Assembly: GCA_944392455.1 (NCBI GenBank)
Contig: CALXWP010000011.1
Span: forward strand, 1-43,218
DNA length: 43,218 nt
Source of the DNA: an uncultured Clostridia bacterium
GTDB taxonomy: Bacteria > Bacillota > Clostridia > TANB77 > CAG-508
Reading direction: 5' to 3'
The first letter of the stretch is position 1, and each line of letters begins with the position of its first letter. Positions 35,674 through 43,218 of the stretch are shown here, piece after piece. Under the pieces are notes generated by a model. That model was not told where the DNA came from, ran no database searches, and worked only from the letters and a program-made list of their open reading frames with translations. The position numbers and the translations under genes are program-made.

Positions 35674-37254
35674 TTATTCAATTCCTAAATATTCATCATA
35701 TGTTAATTCTCTATCAACTAATTTATCCTTCTTTAGATCTATTATTCTATTTGCAACAGTTTGAGTTAATTGATGGTCATGTGATGTGAATAATAGAATT
35801 CCTTTATACTTAATTAATCCCTCATTTAAAGCTGTTATGCTTTCCATATCTAAATGATTTGTAGGCTCATCAAATATAAGTAAGTTTGCTCCTGAAAGCA
35901 TCATTTTTGAAAGTACACATCTTACTTTCTCTCCTCCAGATAATACACTAACTTTCTTTAAAGCTTCTTCTCCTGAAAATAACATTCTTCCTAAAAAGCT
36001 TCTTACATAAGTTTCATCTGGATCTTTTGAATACCCTCTTAACCAATCAGTTATTGATAAATCAGATTCAAATAAATAATTATTGTCTTTAGGGAAATAG
36101 TTTGTTGTTATTGTAGTTCCATATTTAATTGATCCTGAATCTGGCTCCATCTCTCCTGCCAAAATTTGAAATAATACTGTTTTTGCATTTTCATTATCTG
36201 CTAAAAATGCTATTTTATCATTTGGCTTTACTACAAAAGATATTTTATCCAATATTTTTTCGCCATTTATCGTTTTTGATATATTTCTAACTTCTAAAAT
36301 ATCCTTTCCTGGTTCTCTATCAGGTTTAAAATCAATATATGGATATCTTCTATTTGAAGGCTTTATTTCATCTAGTTCTATTTTTTCTAATGACTTCTTT
36401 CTAGATGTTGCTTGTTTTGATTTTGAAGCGTTTGCACTAAATCTAGCAATAAATTCTTGAAGTTCTTTAATTTTTTCTTCTTTTTTCTTATTAGCCTCTT
36501 TCATTTGTTTTAATGCAAGTTGACTAGATTCATACCAGAAATCATAATTTCCAGGATATACTTTTATCTTTCCAAAGTCTACATCCGCTATATGTGTACA
36601 TACTTTATTTAAGAAATATCTATCATGTGATACAACAATAACAGTATTTTCAAAATTTATTAAAAATTCTTCTAACCATTTAATGCTTTTTAAGTCCAAG
36701 TCATTTGTAGGCTCGTCAAGAAGTAATATATCTGGATTTCCAAATAAAGCTTGTGCTAGTAAAACTTTTACTTTATCTTTTGGTTCTATTTCTTTCATTA
36801 ATTTATAATGTTTTTCAGTATCTAATCCTAGATCATTTAAAAGTACTGCACCATCAGATTCTGCATTCCACCCATCTAATTCTGCAAATCTTTCTTCTAA
36901 TTTTGCAGCCTTCATACCATCTTCTTCAGAAAAATCTGGTTTTGAATAAATAGCTTCTTTTTCTTTCATTATATTGTATAATTCTTGATTTCCCATAATA
37001 ACAGTATCTATTACTGTTTTATCTTCATAGGCAAAGTGATCTTGTTTTAAAACTGATATTCTTTCTTGTTTTTCTTTTGAAACTTCTCCTTTACTAGGTT
37101 CTATCTCTCCAGATAAAACTTTTAAGAAAGTAGATTTTCCTGCTCCATTTGCGCCTATAATTCCGTAGCAACATCCTTTGTTAAATTTAATGTTTACATC
37201 TTCAAATAATGTTCTTTTTCCAAATCTAATTGTAACTCCAGTTGCAGTTAACAT
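35674..37254 (-). CDS. ABC-F family ATPase, YbiT-like, with one degenerate ATP site
   Basis: A 526-residue protein with two ATP-binding domains and no membrane segments, the layout of ABC-F translation factors that act on the ribosomal E site. The first domain has Walker A GANGAGKST and Walker B DILLLDEPTND, but its signature is lost (EIEPKDKVKVLLAQAL). The second has the signature VLSGGEKVR and Walker B NLLIFDEPTNH, but its Walker A is degenerate (LADNENAKTVL). The linker (about 240-300) is the charged helix typical of the family. AGGAGGT precedes the ATG. No linked resistance gene is visible. Confidence 0.92.
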   Translation of the reverse strand: MLTATGVTIRFGKRTLFEDVNIKFNKGCCYGIIGANGAGKSTFLKVLSGEIEPSKGEVSKEKQERISVLKQDHFAYEDKTVIDTVIMGNQELYNIMKEKEAIYSKPDFSEEDGMKAAKLEERFAELDGWNAESDGAVLLNDLGLDTEKHYKLMKEIEPKDKVKVLLAQALFGNPDILLLDEPTNDLDLKSIKWLEEFLINFENTVIVVSHDRYFLNKVCTHIADVDFGKIKVYPGNYDFWYESSQLALKQMKEANKKKEEKIKELQEFIARFSANASKSKQATSRKKSLEKIELDEIKPSNRRYPYIDFKPDREPGKDILEVRNISKTINGEKILDKISFVVKPNDKIAFLADNENAKTVLFQILAGEMEPDSGSIKYGTTITTNYFPKDNNYLFESDLSITDWLRGYSKDPDETYVRSFLGRMLFSGEEALKKVSVLSGGEKVRCVLSKMMLSGANLLIFDEPTNHLDMESITALNEGLIKYKGILLFTSHDHQLTQTVANRIIDLKKDKLVDRELTYDEYLGIE

Positions 37255-37304
37255 CTTTTACCTCCTTATTACTTAGATTTATATATGATTTTTTTATCTA
37301 TATT

Positions 37305-38255
37305 TTAATCTAACATTCCCTTTTTCTTTAACCATATACTTGCAATTACACCTATCAATATAGAAAATACAACTATTAATACAAATCCGAACGGATTATT
37401 TTGTAAAGGTACTCCTACATTCATTCCCCAATAACTTGCAATCATTGTAGGTATAGCCAATATAATTGTAATTGATGTCAAATATTTCATAACTCCATTT
37501 AAGTTATTAGAAATAATTGAAGCATATGCATCCATTGTTCCTGCTAATATATCCCTATATATTTTTGCCATTTCTATAGCCTGTTTATTTTCTATAATTG
37601 AATCTTCTAAAATATCTTCATCTTCTTCATATAATTTTATTAAATTTCCCCTCATTGTCTTTTCCATTACAACTTCATTTGATTTTAGTGATGTTGTAAA
37701 ATAAACAAGACCTTTTTCTAAACTTAATAATTTTAAAAGTTCTTTGTTTTTCATAGAATTTTTTAATACATTTTCGGCTATTTCTGTTTCTTTATTTATT
37801 TTCTTTAATAAATTTAAAAACATCTCTGAATTAGAATAAAATATCTGTAATAACATTCTACTTTTTTTGTATGTTATTATAGATTTCATTTTATTTTTTA
37901 TTAAGTTCTCTAATATAGGATTTTTATGTAATGAAACTGTTATAATGTAATCGTCTCTTACAAAAATTATTCCTATAGGCATAGTACTATATACTTTTGC
38001 ACCAGATTCAATCTCCATTATGGGTGTATCTATAATGAATAATATTGTATTATCATCATCTTCTATATCAATTCTGACTTTTTCTTCTGGGTCAAGTGCA
38101 TATCTAATAAAATCTTCTTGTATATTTATACTTTCACATACATTTTTTATTTCTTCATCACTCGGTGAAACCATGTTTATCCAGTTTCCCCTCATGTATT
38201 TTGTTGTTTCTGTAGTTATATTTGTTTCTAAATCAGTATTATACATTTTAAACAT
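37305..38255 (-). CDS. corA: CorA-family divalent cation transporter
   Basis: About 316 residues: a long cytoplasmic N-terminal domain with the funnel helix, then two C-terminal membrane helices. The signature YWGMNVGVP lies at the end of the first helix. CorA proteins form pentameric Mg2+ channels; related members move other divalent ions. I choose ATG 38255 (MFKMYNTDLET) because GAGGTGAT precedes it at good spacing. It sits between the ABC-F gene and tRNA-Lys. Confidence 0.92.
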   Translation of the reverse strand: MFKMYNTDLETNITTETTKYMRGNWINMVSPSDEEIKNVCESINIQEDFIRYALDPEEKVRIDIEDDDNTILFIIDTPIMEIESGAKVYSTMPIGIIFVRDDYIITVSLHKNPILENLIKNKMKSIITYKKSRMLLQIFYSNSEMFLNLLKKINKETEIAENVLKNSMKNKELLKLLSLEKGLVYFTTSLKSNEVVMEKTMRGNLIKLYEEDEDILEDSIIENKQAIEMAKIYRDILAGTMDAYASIISNNLNGVMKYLTSITIILAIPTMIASYWGMNVGVPLQNNPFGFVLIVVFSILIGVIASIWLKKKGMLD

Positions 38256-38376
38256 AGTTATCACCTCTTCAAGACAATATATTAACATAAATTAGAAATA
38301 ATTACAACTAAATTAGAAAAAATGTTGACAAAAAGTGCCTTTAGACTTATAATATTAATGTTATTATTTATTTTAT

Positions 38377-38452
38377 GCGCCATTAGCTCAGTTGGTAGAG
38401 CAGTTGACTCTTAATCAAATGGTCGGAGGTTCGAATCCTCTATGGCGCACCA
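38377..38452 (+). tRNA. tRNA-Lys(CTT)
   Basis: A 76-base cloverleaf with acceptor GCGCCAT/ATGGCGC, anticodon loop CTCTTAA giving anticodon CTT, T-loop TTCGAAT and an encoded CCA. The outermost anticodon-stem pair is G-A. Confidence 0.93.
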
Positions 38453-38460
38453 TAATAATA

Positions 38461-38500
38461 AATAAAAGAAGAACTATTAATAGTTCTTCTTTTATTTATT
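38461..38500. terminator. Terminator after tRNA-Lys
   Basis: Stem AATAAAAGAAGAACTA/TAGTTCTTCTTTTATT, 8 bases after the CCA end, with a T-rich tail. Confidence 0.75.
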
Positions 38501-38543
38501 ATTCAATTTCTATTTTACTTTCTTCATGATTTTTTCTTTTGTT

Positions 38544-39134
38544 TTATTCGGTCTTTTGATTATCTTTTTTATTTGTTTTATATGCTGTTAAAAAGAAAAA
38601 TATGGATAATATAATAAATATTAGTCCAGAAAATATGTCTTGATCAGTAATAAAACTAATTCCAATAAAAGTAAAAATAGCTCCAATTATTATAATTATT
38701 AAAGTAACAAATGTTCCCCCTGTTTTTAATACTGTATTAGAAAAGTCGTCTTTAATATTTTCTTGTTTTTCATTATTATATTGTATATTATCTATTTCTT
38801 GATTATCATAATCACTCTCAAGTAATTTTTCTAAAATACTTTTATAAAATATGTAATCTCTATCTCTTATATAAAAACATACTTGTTCATTAGGATTATA
38901 TACTTGACGGTGATTAACTGTTTCTGTCCATGCTCCTTCAATTTCTATTTTATATGGTATATTATTCTCTTCTAATACCATAATTATTGAATCACAATCC
39001 ACAAAGTTTTGTATATTCTGAGAATTAATCTCAAATTTAGGGTTTCTTTTATTTTCTTTTTGTATCATGTTTTTTTCAGTATCTGTTATTACTGTACTAT
39101 ATACTTTAACATTATATCCCATGTCATCTTCCAT
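38544..39134 (-). CDS. Membrane protein with a DUF2007-like N-terminal domain, unknown function
   Basis: A 196-residue protein. The N-terminal 110 residues are soluble and hold SIIMVLEENNIPYKIEIEG, a pattern similar to DUF2007-like modules, and an acidic Asn-rich linker follows. Two membrane helices (about 138-160 and 165-184) lie near the end, with a charged tail. GGAGG precedes the ATG at 39134. I do not recognise the whole protein and cannot state a role. Confidence 0.65.
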   Translation of the reverse strand: MEDDMGYNVKVYSTVITDTEKNMIQKENKRNPKFEINSQNIQNFVDCDSIIMVLEENNIPYKIEIEGAWTETVNHRQVYNPNEQVCFYIRDRDYIFYKSILEKLLESDYDNQEIDNIQYNNEKQENIKDDFSNTVLKTGGTFVTLIIIIIGAIFTFIGISFITDQDIFSGLIFIILSIFFFLTAYKTNKKDNQKTE

Positions 39135-39238
39135 TTATTTTCCTCCGGCTCATTTATATGAGTATTTTATCATAAAAAAATATAAAAGAAAAGATATAAG
39201 CGTCTATAATATCAATCCTTTTATATTATTTAGTATTA

Positions 39239-40849
39239 TTATATTCCCTTTCTTATAATTCTAGTTAAAGGATCATAGGTATCTTTTGATAAAAGTGTTT
39301 TAGAAACAATTTTACCATTTAATTTAAGTATTCTGTATGATTCACTTATACATCCTTTATATCCTGCTTGCTCTATTATCTCTTCTCCTTTTTCTATACT
39401 AGAATCAATTTCATATTCTGTAGAATATGGAATATATGATTTTATTTCAGATTCAATAATAACTTCATATTCAGTTTTCTCCTTTATTCCGTAAATACAC
39501 ATTGTACACACTCCATTTTTTGCTTCTGATATTATTTTTATCGGGTATGATCTAGTGTTTTTAAACTTAAAGTCAATTCCTCCCCATGTTACTGTAGCAT
39601 CTCTTCCAGCATCAACATATGATGTTAAAAATTGATGATTAGTTCTATCAACTATTTCTAGATTAGCAAGTAATGCTGCATTATATAGTGTTGATGATGT
39701 TTGACATATTCCTCCTCCTACATCTTGAATGACCTTTCCTTCAGCATAAGCCCCTGCTTGTTTATAACCATTGCTTATGGTTCTTTCACCAACTGTTTGA
39801 TTATATGAAAAAGTTTCTCCAGGCATTAAAATAGTTCCACTAATTTTTTCAGCTGAAATTTCTATATTATTACTTCTGTTCTTATTTATAGTATTATATC
39901 TTGTAGAATATGATGCAATTTTATTTGGGAAGGCTTCTTTTCCTAGGTCAGATAATGTTTTGGCTGGCTTTGTTATTTTCAAAGGTATTATATACTCATC
40001 TTTTGATTCTGATAATATTTTTTCTGCCTCTTGAATTGAAATACCAAAATCAATTCCTTTTACATCAGCATGAACTATTGTAGGTTTTTCTGAAATATAT
40101 GCATCTTTTGCTTCTTTATATATTTCATTTCTTATTTCATTTAAATCTATATCATTAGGTTCTACTATCTCTACTGGTATTTCTATAATATTATCATTTA
40201 TATTTATATTTTTTAAATTACTTATTATTTTATCTTTTAAATCATCTCCTTGTATTTTTAATCCTTCTTTTCCTCTTACTATTATCAATTTATCTTCTTC
40301 TATATAGTAACTATTATTTACAAGCGCTCTTGGTAATTTCGAAGATATATCTGTTATTATTTTACTTAAAGATTCTTCATCATAATTTAATTCACATTTT
40401 ATTTCTCTATCTACAAATATTGTAGATAATATAATATAATTGTTGGTTATAATATTTCCATCTCTTCCTATATTATATGCTTCGTTTACTGCTTCATCTA
40501 TATTAAAAGTTGCATTTATTTGATCATAATTCATATTTGTTTCATAATCATCTTTTTTTAAAATTAATTCTATACCCAATTTTCTATTAATAATTTCACT
40601 TACTACATCTTTTGCTTCATCTATAGTTAAATTACTTACATTAATACCCATAATATAAATATTATTTAATATTTTTTCATTATTTATATTTATTAAAGCA
40701 AATATTACTGAGAAAAATACTATAACTAATAAAAAAATCCCAATTACTGCAGGTGCAAATGTATTATTTTTTATCTTTTTTATAGTATTATTAATTTTTT
40801 TCATAATGTTTTTAATTATATATATTATATAAATTTCTTTTTTAGGCAT
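39239..40849 (-). CDS. VanW-family cell-envelope protein
   Basis: A 536-residue protein. A cytoplasmic start is followed by one membrane helix (about 33-55). Two peptidoglycan-binding-4-like repeats (GINVSNLTIDEAKDVV and IDFGISIQEAEKIL are their characteristic parts) come next. The VanW domain has PGETFSYNQTVGERT, GGGICQTSSTLYNAAL, NHQFLTSYVDAGRDATV and WGGIDFKFKN. The C-terminal tail resembles a G5-type domain. AGGAG precedes ATG 40849; an ATG 15 codons later lacks a signal. VanW proteins occur in vancomycin clusters and widely elsewhere, without a settled function. Confidence 0.92.
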   Translation of the reverse strand: MPKKEIYIIYIIKNIMKKINNTIKKIKNNTFAPAVIGIFLLVIVFFSVIFALININNEKILNNIYIMGINVSNLTIDEAKDVVSEIINRKLGIELILKKDDYETNMNYDQINATFNIDEAVNEAYNIGRDGNIITNNYIILSTIFVDREIKCELNYDEESLSKIITDISSKLPRALVNNSYYIEEDKLIIVRGKEGLKIQGDDLKDKIISNLKNININDNIIEIPVEIVEPNDIDLNEIRNEIYKEAKDAYISEKPTIVHADVKGIDFGISIQEAEKILSESKDEYIIPLKITKPAKTLSDLGKEAFPNKIASYSTRYNTINKNRSNNIEISAEKISGTILMPGETFSYNQTVGERTISNGYKQAGAYAEGKVIQDVGGGICQTSSTLYNAALLANLEIVDRTNHQFLTSYVDAGRDATVTWGGIDFKFKNTRSYPIKIISEAKNGVCTMCIYGIKEKTEYEVIIESEIKSYIPYSTEYEIDSSIEKGEEIIEQAGYKGCISESYRILKLNGKIVSKTLLSKDTYDPLTRIIRKGI

Positions 40850-41023
40850 AAAATATTTCTCCTTCTATACATTCTATCCGTATTAGTATGATAATATTAC
40901 TTTACTTCTATACTTTTATATAATTATTTTCTCCATTATTTTACAAAAAAACTTATTTTTCTCTAGACTTTTTTTCCCTTTTTATGTATAATAAAATAAA
41001 TTTTAAGAAAGAGGTTGATACAA

Positions 41024-41611
41024 ATGATAGGTTATATGATATCTAGAATAAGAAATGACAAAAATGTTGCTAAATCAGAGCTTTCTAGACGTACAAATAT
41101 TAATATTGGACATATTTCTCATATAGAAAAAGAAGAAAGAAATCCAAGTCATAGAGCTCTAAAATCAATTTGTAGAGCACTTGAGGTACCATATCAACCT
41201 TTAATGTATACTTATGATAAAATTTTTACAGAAGAGCAAAAAAATTTAAATATGGAAAACCATATTTCATATGATAAAGTTTTGGCTGTGAGCTCATTAG
41301 ACTCATTTATTAAATGTCCTCTAGATTTACCTAGCGCATCACTTGCTGTAAAAATAAATGATAAATCTATGGAACCAAGGTTAGAAGAAGGTTCTTATGC
41401 TTTTGTTGAATTTAATTCACCATTAGATAATAAGGATATTGGAATTTTTGAATATGATAATAAAGTAATTATAAGAAGATATGTTATAAGAAAAGATACA
41501 TTAGTTTTACGTGCTGATAATAAAGAATTCTCTGATATAGTTTTAAATCCAGAAGATGATTATACAATTATTGGTAAAATTATAGGTACAAGTACTGGTT
41601 TAATTTTTTAA
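41024..41611 (+). CDS. XRE-type regulator with S24/LexA-like C-terminal domain
   Basis: About 195 residues. An N-terminal helix-turn-helix (MISRIRNDKNVAKSELSRRTNINIGHISHIEKEER) is followed by an S24-like domain with the nucleophile region NDKSMEPRLEEGSYAFVEF. In LexA/CI-type proteins a catalytic Lys follows in a strand such as VKR; here that strand reads KVIIRRYVIR, so the Lys seems to be Arg. The regulator may therefore not self-cleave. I start at ATG 41024 after AAGAGGT rather than at TTG 41015. It lies divergent from the VanW gene. Confidence 0.85.
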   Translation: MIGYMISRIRNDKNVAKSELSRRTNINIGHISHIEKEERNPSHRALKSICRALEVPYQPLMYTYDKIFTEEQKNLNMENHISYDKVLAVSSLDSFIKCPLDLPSASLAVKINDKSMEPRLEEGSYAFVEFNSPLDNKDIGIFEYDNKVIIRRYVIRKDTLVLRADNKEFSDIVLNPEDDYTIIGKIIGTSTGLIF

Positions 41612-41731
41612 TTCAATTTTTACAAAAATTTTTATATTTTTTGTAAAAAACTATTGAATATTTTGTTTTTTAATAATATAATTTAGTATATTATATAACA
41701 TTTTGTTAACAAGAGATAAAAGGAGTTTAAA

Positions 41732-42205
41732 ATGGAGTTAGTTAAGAATATATTTTTTAATACAGATAAATTAATAGAGAATACAATTGTTAAAATTTCA
41801 TACACAGGTAAATTATTTCAAGAGGATTCAGAAGAAGTATTTATTCATTATGGATTTGGACCTAATTGGGATAATTTAAATGAAATTAAAATGGAAAAAA
41901 CTGAATTAGGATTTCAAGCAGAAATCGAATTAATTTCTAGCGAATGTTTAAATTTATGTTTTAGAAATTCAAACAATGAATGGGATAACAACGATTCTCA
42001 AAATTATACTTTTGACATAGAAAAACAAGAAGAATTAGCATTAGTTGTAAAAGAAGATACAAGTATTGCAACTCCTCGTAGATTAAGAAAAACCTATTTA
42101 TGGAGTAAAAAAATTCGTCTTGCAGTATATAAAATTATAACTTATTTACCAAAAATAATATCTGGAAATTATAAGAGAAAAGTTAATAATGATAATAATG
42201 ATTAG
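41732..42205 (+). CDS. CBM25/CBM53-like carbohydrate-binding protein with a basic C-terminal helix
   Basis: A 157-residue protein with no signal peptide. The N-terminal 100 residues match the starch/glycogen-binding CBM25 pattern: VFIHYGFGPNWDNL, an aromatic strand, then LNLCFRNSNNEWDNNDSQNYTFDI, the WDNN loop typical of that family. The C-terminal 45 residues form a basic amphipathic helix (RRLRKTYLWSKKIRLAVYKI). No catalytic domain is attached. AAAAGGAG precedes the ATG. Being cytoplasmic, it may bind glycogen granules or anchor them at the membrane; that is inference. Confidence 0.75.
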   Translation: MELVKNIFFNTDKLIENTIVKISYTGKLFQEDSEEVFIHYGFGPNWDNLNEIKMEKTELGFQAEIELISSECLNLCFRNSNNEWDNNDSQNYTFDIEKQEELALVVKEDTSIATPRRLRKTYLWSKKIRLAVYKIITYLPKIISGNYKRKVNNDNND

Positions 42206-42227
42206 TTTAATAAATAATAATATAAAT

Positions 42228-42272
42228 AAAAAATAAAGAAGATCTATTAAAATATAGATCTTCTTTATTTTT
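42228..42272. terminator. Bidirectional terminator between convergent genes
   Basis: A long stem AATAAAGAAGATCTAT/ATAGATCTTCTTTATT with A-run and T-run flanks. It serves the CBM25-like gene and the leftward FabG-type gene. Confidence 0.75.
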
Positions 42273-43027
42273 ATATATACCATCCGCCATTTATAGATAT
42301 TACTTCACCTGTTGTGTAATTATCTTCTATTAACCAACTTACGCATTTAGCTATATTTTCTGCGTCTCCAATTCTTTCTAACGGTATTTCCTTCTCTATT
42401 TCTTGAATATTTTCTATTGAATATTCTTTATTCATATCTGTATTTATTATTCCTGGTGCTATTGCATTCACTCTAATATTAGATGGTCCGTAATTCTTTA
42501 GCCAATGCCTTAGTAAACCCTATTAATCCAGCTTTTGCAGTTGAATAATGAACCTCACAACTACTACCTGTTATCCCCCAGATTGAAGAAATATTTATAA
42601 TTAATCCTGATTTATTATGAATCATGTTTTTAGCTGCCTCTCTAGAACAATAAAATGCAGATGTTAAATTATTGTCAATCATATTTTTCCAATCTTCATC
42701 AGTTATATCTGTAAATAATTTTGTTTGCGATATTCCTGCATTATTTATTAATACATCTATTCTTCCATATTTTTTCTCAGTAAATTGTATTAAACTATCG
42801 GCCTCTTCTCTTTTTGAGACATCTGCTCTAAAAATATCTACAGCAATCCCTTCGTCTTTTAGTTCGTTTTCCACATTTTTAGCACACTTTTCCGATTTAT
42901 TATAGTTTAATATTACTTTATATCCAATTCTTGCTAGTTTTTTAACTATTTCTGACCCTATTCCTCTAGATCCTCCAGTTACAACAATAACTTTATTTAC
43001 TATATTTTTTTCTTGATTTTCTACCAT
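42271..43027 (-). CDS. FabG-type short-chain dehydrogenase/reductase, frame shifted +1 at CGG
   Basis: Two frames, 43027 to about 42490 and on to 42271, give a full SDR of about 251 residues. It has the NAD(P) motif VVTGGSRGIGSEI, NNAGIS, the catalytic Ser in NISSIWG and YSTAKAG (Tyr, Lys). After the break come NAIAPGIINTDM and the INGGWYI end. It resembles 3-oxoacyl-ACP reductase FabG. At 42490 one extra C turns TTA GGA CCA into TTA CGG ACC, and the unshifted frame stops two codons later at TAA. All catalytic residues lie before the break; the lost part would be the substrate loop and dimer strand. The AAAGGAG lies within an HNH remnant. Confidence 0.85.
42487..42490 (-). other. In-frame CGGA at the FabG-type frame shift
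   Basis: In-frame context is TTA-CGG-ACC. Omitting the C gives TTA-GGA-CCA and restores KELGPSNIRVNAIAPG, a well-conserved FabG stretch. Confidence 0.8.
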
Positions 43028-43106
43028 TATATAGATTCGCTCCTTTATATGTAGATGTTAAAGAATGACAATTAGCACAGATCACATGCCACTTATCCTT
43101 TCTAAA
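42993..43106 (-). pseudogene. C-terminal remnant of an HNH endonuclease
   Basis: In a frame different from the FabG-type gene, the minus strand reads KWHVICANCHSLTSTYKGAN and then a basic tail (NGRKSRKKYSK) to TAA at 42993-42995. CxNCHxxTxTYKG is the C-terminal zinc/HNH motif of small HNH nucleases. The upstream part is missing; the frame runs into the tRNA-Thr terminator. It overlaps the first 35 bases of the FabG-type gene and supplies that gene's ribosome binding site. Confidence 0.6.
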
Positions 43107-43139
43107 AAAAGAAGAACTAGAAATTCCAGTTCTTCTTTT
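43104..43139 (-). terminator. Terminator of tRNA-Thr
   Basis: Stem AAAAGAAGAACT/AGTTCTTCTTTT with a 9-base loop, followed on the minus strand by a T-run. Confidence 0.75.
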
Positions 43140-43143
43140 GGTT

Positions 43144-43218
<75 letters not shown>

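Overview
The window is strongly AT-rich and uses AGA for most arginines. Nearly every gene has an AGGAGG-type ribosome binding site. The gene content (VanW-like protein, FolC, Tex, HtrA, DUF975, TnpV/MobC-type mobility genes, and a one-module C-A-T-reductase NRPS like those of gut anaerobes) points to a low-GC Clostridia species, probably an intestinal one. All functions below are read from the sequence and motif knowledge; no database search was run.
Layout. (1) 1-1516: left flank with the 3' end of a gene that has a second open frame nested in it, a 56-codon gene and a small membrane protein. (2) 1517-14477: an integrated mobilizable element in the 3' end of a tRNA-Pro gene, bounded by a 16-bp direct repeat. 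It carries a tyrosine integrase, an excisionase-like protein, a GC-richer structured intergenic segment, a DUF6076-like zinc protein, an AbiE toxin-antitoxin pair, a six-gene nucleotide-hydrolysis/radical-SAM operon, a MobP-type relaxase with MobC and a candidate oriT, TnpV, and a replication initiator preceded by iterons. Two further iteron copies lie at the opposite end and would join the others when the element circularises. (3) 14542-43218: chromosome-like DNA with tRNA-Arg, tRNA-Lys and tRNA-Thr, a secreted nuclease, an FAD/Rieske oxidoreductase, FolC, an HtrA-like protease, an acyl-CoA ligase divergent from the NRPS, a sensor kinase overlapping the NRPS 3' end and then an HD-GYP response regulator, Tex, an ABC-F protein, CorA, VanW, an XRE/S24 regulator, a CBM25-like protein and a FabG-type reductase.
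Main observation. Three genes (abiEii, the HtrA-like protease, the FabG-type reductase) are each interrupted by one extra base. In all three the extra base is a C directly before a GGA glycine codon, which creates an in-frame CGG followed by A. Reading by eye through every CGG on both strands, I found no in-frame CGG in any other assigned gene. These three sites are therefore the only in-frame CGG codons I can find in the window. This fits CGG being an unassigned or starved codon where ribosomes move +1 and read GGA, or a quadruplet CGGA read as glycine. It fits less well with three unrelated mutations or errors. The window carries tRNA-Arg(ACG), whose inosine anticodon does not read CGG.
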